A stretch of DNA of 5,696 nt from an uncultured Ruminococcus sp. GTDB lineage: Bacteria; Bacillota; Clostridia; Oscillospirales; Ruminococcaceae. The notes under the pieces are model-generated. The model was not told the origin of the DNA, did no database searches, and saw nothing but the letters and a program-made list of their open reading frames with translations. Each line of letters opens with the position of its first letter. Positions within the stretch are counted from its first letter, which is position 1. The stretch spans positions 1 through 5,696 of the forward strand of contig CAMNJD010000099.1 in assembly GCA_946540705.1 (NCBI GenBank), written 5' to 3'. Shown piece by piece: positions 5,157-5,696 of the stretch. The position numbers were made by a program, and so were the translations under genes.

Positions 5157-5696
5157 TGAAACTGAACCGAAATCAACTGAAAACACTTGCAATCATCGCT
5201 ATGACTGTCGATCACATCGCACTGGCATTCCTCGCGCCGAATAGCCTGCCCTACTACTTCATGCGGCTGTTCGGACGGCTGACCGCGCCGATTATGACCT
5301 TTCTGCTGACAGAGGGCTATCGGCATACGCGCAGCAAAAAACAGTATTTCAAGCGGCTGGTGATCTTTGCCGGTATCTCGCAGCCGGTCTATTTCCTGTT
5401 TGCATTCGGCAGATTGCCGCAGAACGCGCTGGAATATCTCACGCACTGGAATGTGCTGTATACCCTTGCAATCGGGTTGGCGGTCATGGCACTGTTTGAC
5501 TGCACTTCGCTGTCATCTCCGGTGAGCATTGTTCTGCTCGGCTGTCTGATCTCCCTCGCGCATTTTGGCGATTGGTCGTATCTGATACCGGCGTGGACAA
5601 TCATCTTCTTCTGCTACTATCAGAGGAATTTCCGAAAAGCTGCCGTTTTCTTCATTCTGGCATCTGCGGCCTTGCAGACCTTGCTTTACGCAAAAC
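5156..5696 (+). CDS. TraX-like integral membrane protein (partial, 5' part)
   Basis: An open frame from ATG 5156 to the window edge (180 codons, no stop yet). The translation MKLNRNQLKTLAIIAMTVDHIALAFL resembles the N-terminus of TraX. It continues with MRLFGRLTAPIMTFLLTEGYRHTRSKKQYFKRLVIFAGISQPVYF, which has the conserved DH (19-20), the RxxGR motif (37-41) and the EG (53-54) followed by a basic loop. Hydrophobic helices fall at about 8-27, 42-54, 66-85, 98-115, 124-136, 141-156 and 162-178, so it is polytopic. TraX of the F plasmid acetylates pilin; whether this Gram-positive relative has an acyltransferase substrate is unknown. It starts one base into the relaxase stop (TGATG), so it belongs to the same operon. 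The family call is based on pattern recognition only. Confidence 0.8.
   Translation, partial: MKLNRNQLKTLAIIAMTVDHIALAFLAPNSLPYYFMRLFGRLTAPIMTFLLTEGYRHTRSKKQYFKRLVIFAGISQPVYFLFAFGRLPQNALEYLTHWNVLYTLAIGLAVMALFDCTSLSSPVSIVLLGCLISLAHFGDWSYLIPAWTIIFFCYYQRNFRKAAVFFILASAALQTLLYAK

Noticed and set aside
1..5696. CRISPR arrays, tRNA or rRNA genes, DNA transposon ends
   Set aside because: No regular spaced repeats, cloverleaf, rRNA motifs or terminal inverted repeats were seen while reading both strands.

Overview
The window is a piece of the conjugation and mobilisation module of an integrative or mobilisable element from a Gram-positive gut-type bacterium, most likely a Clostridia/Oscillospiraceae relative. 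This host call is an inference. It rests on the G+C content of about half, strong Shine-Dalgarno sites (GGAGG, AAGGAG), tightly coupled same-strand genes, and the gene set: SNF2-like helicase tail, DUF3991/Toprim protein, MobV-like relaxase and TraX-like membrane protein. All real genes are on the + strand. Both ends of the window cut a feature.

Positions 1-105 are the 3' end of a group II intron: a textbook 34-nt domain V, a domain VI with a bulged branch-point A, and a 3' end in AC. The 5' part and any reverse-transcriptase gene lie left of the window. The intron sits inside a large helicase gene, and its 3' exon (106-1590) encodes the second RecA-like lobe (SF2 motifs IV, V and VI) plus a long coiled-coil, acidic tail. 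A strong hairpin (1603-1630) separates this gene from the next.

1651-2718 encodes a DUF3991/Toprim primase-like protein whose N-terminal zinc-finger-like region has lost the metal ligands. Its stop overlaps the start of a 102-residue protein of unknown function (2715-3023). Next is a compact array of four consecutive inverted repeats (3126-3220), which is the best candidate for the origin of transfer (oriT). A small basic ORF (3029-3358) with a good ribosome binding site runs through it and into the relaxase gene in another frame.

3279-5156 encodes a 625-residue relaxase of the MobV/Pre (plasmid recombination enzyme) type with its HNxR and HxDE..PHxH motifs. Its stop overlaps the start of a TraX-like polytopic membrane protein (from 5156), which is cut by the right edge.

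Together the genes look like a transfer operon. The relaxase would nick the adjacent oriT, the primase-like and helicase proteins would handle single-stranded DNA, and the small proteins and TraX would be accessory. A retroelement has invaded the helicase gene, whose function now depends on splicing. Nothing here proves a wholly new system. The structured oriT candidate overlapped by a basic ORF, and the uncharacterised 102-residue protein beside it, are the least explained parts.
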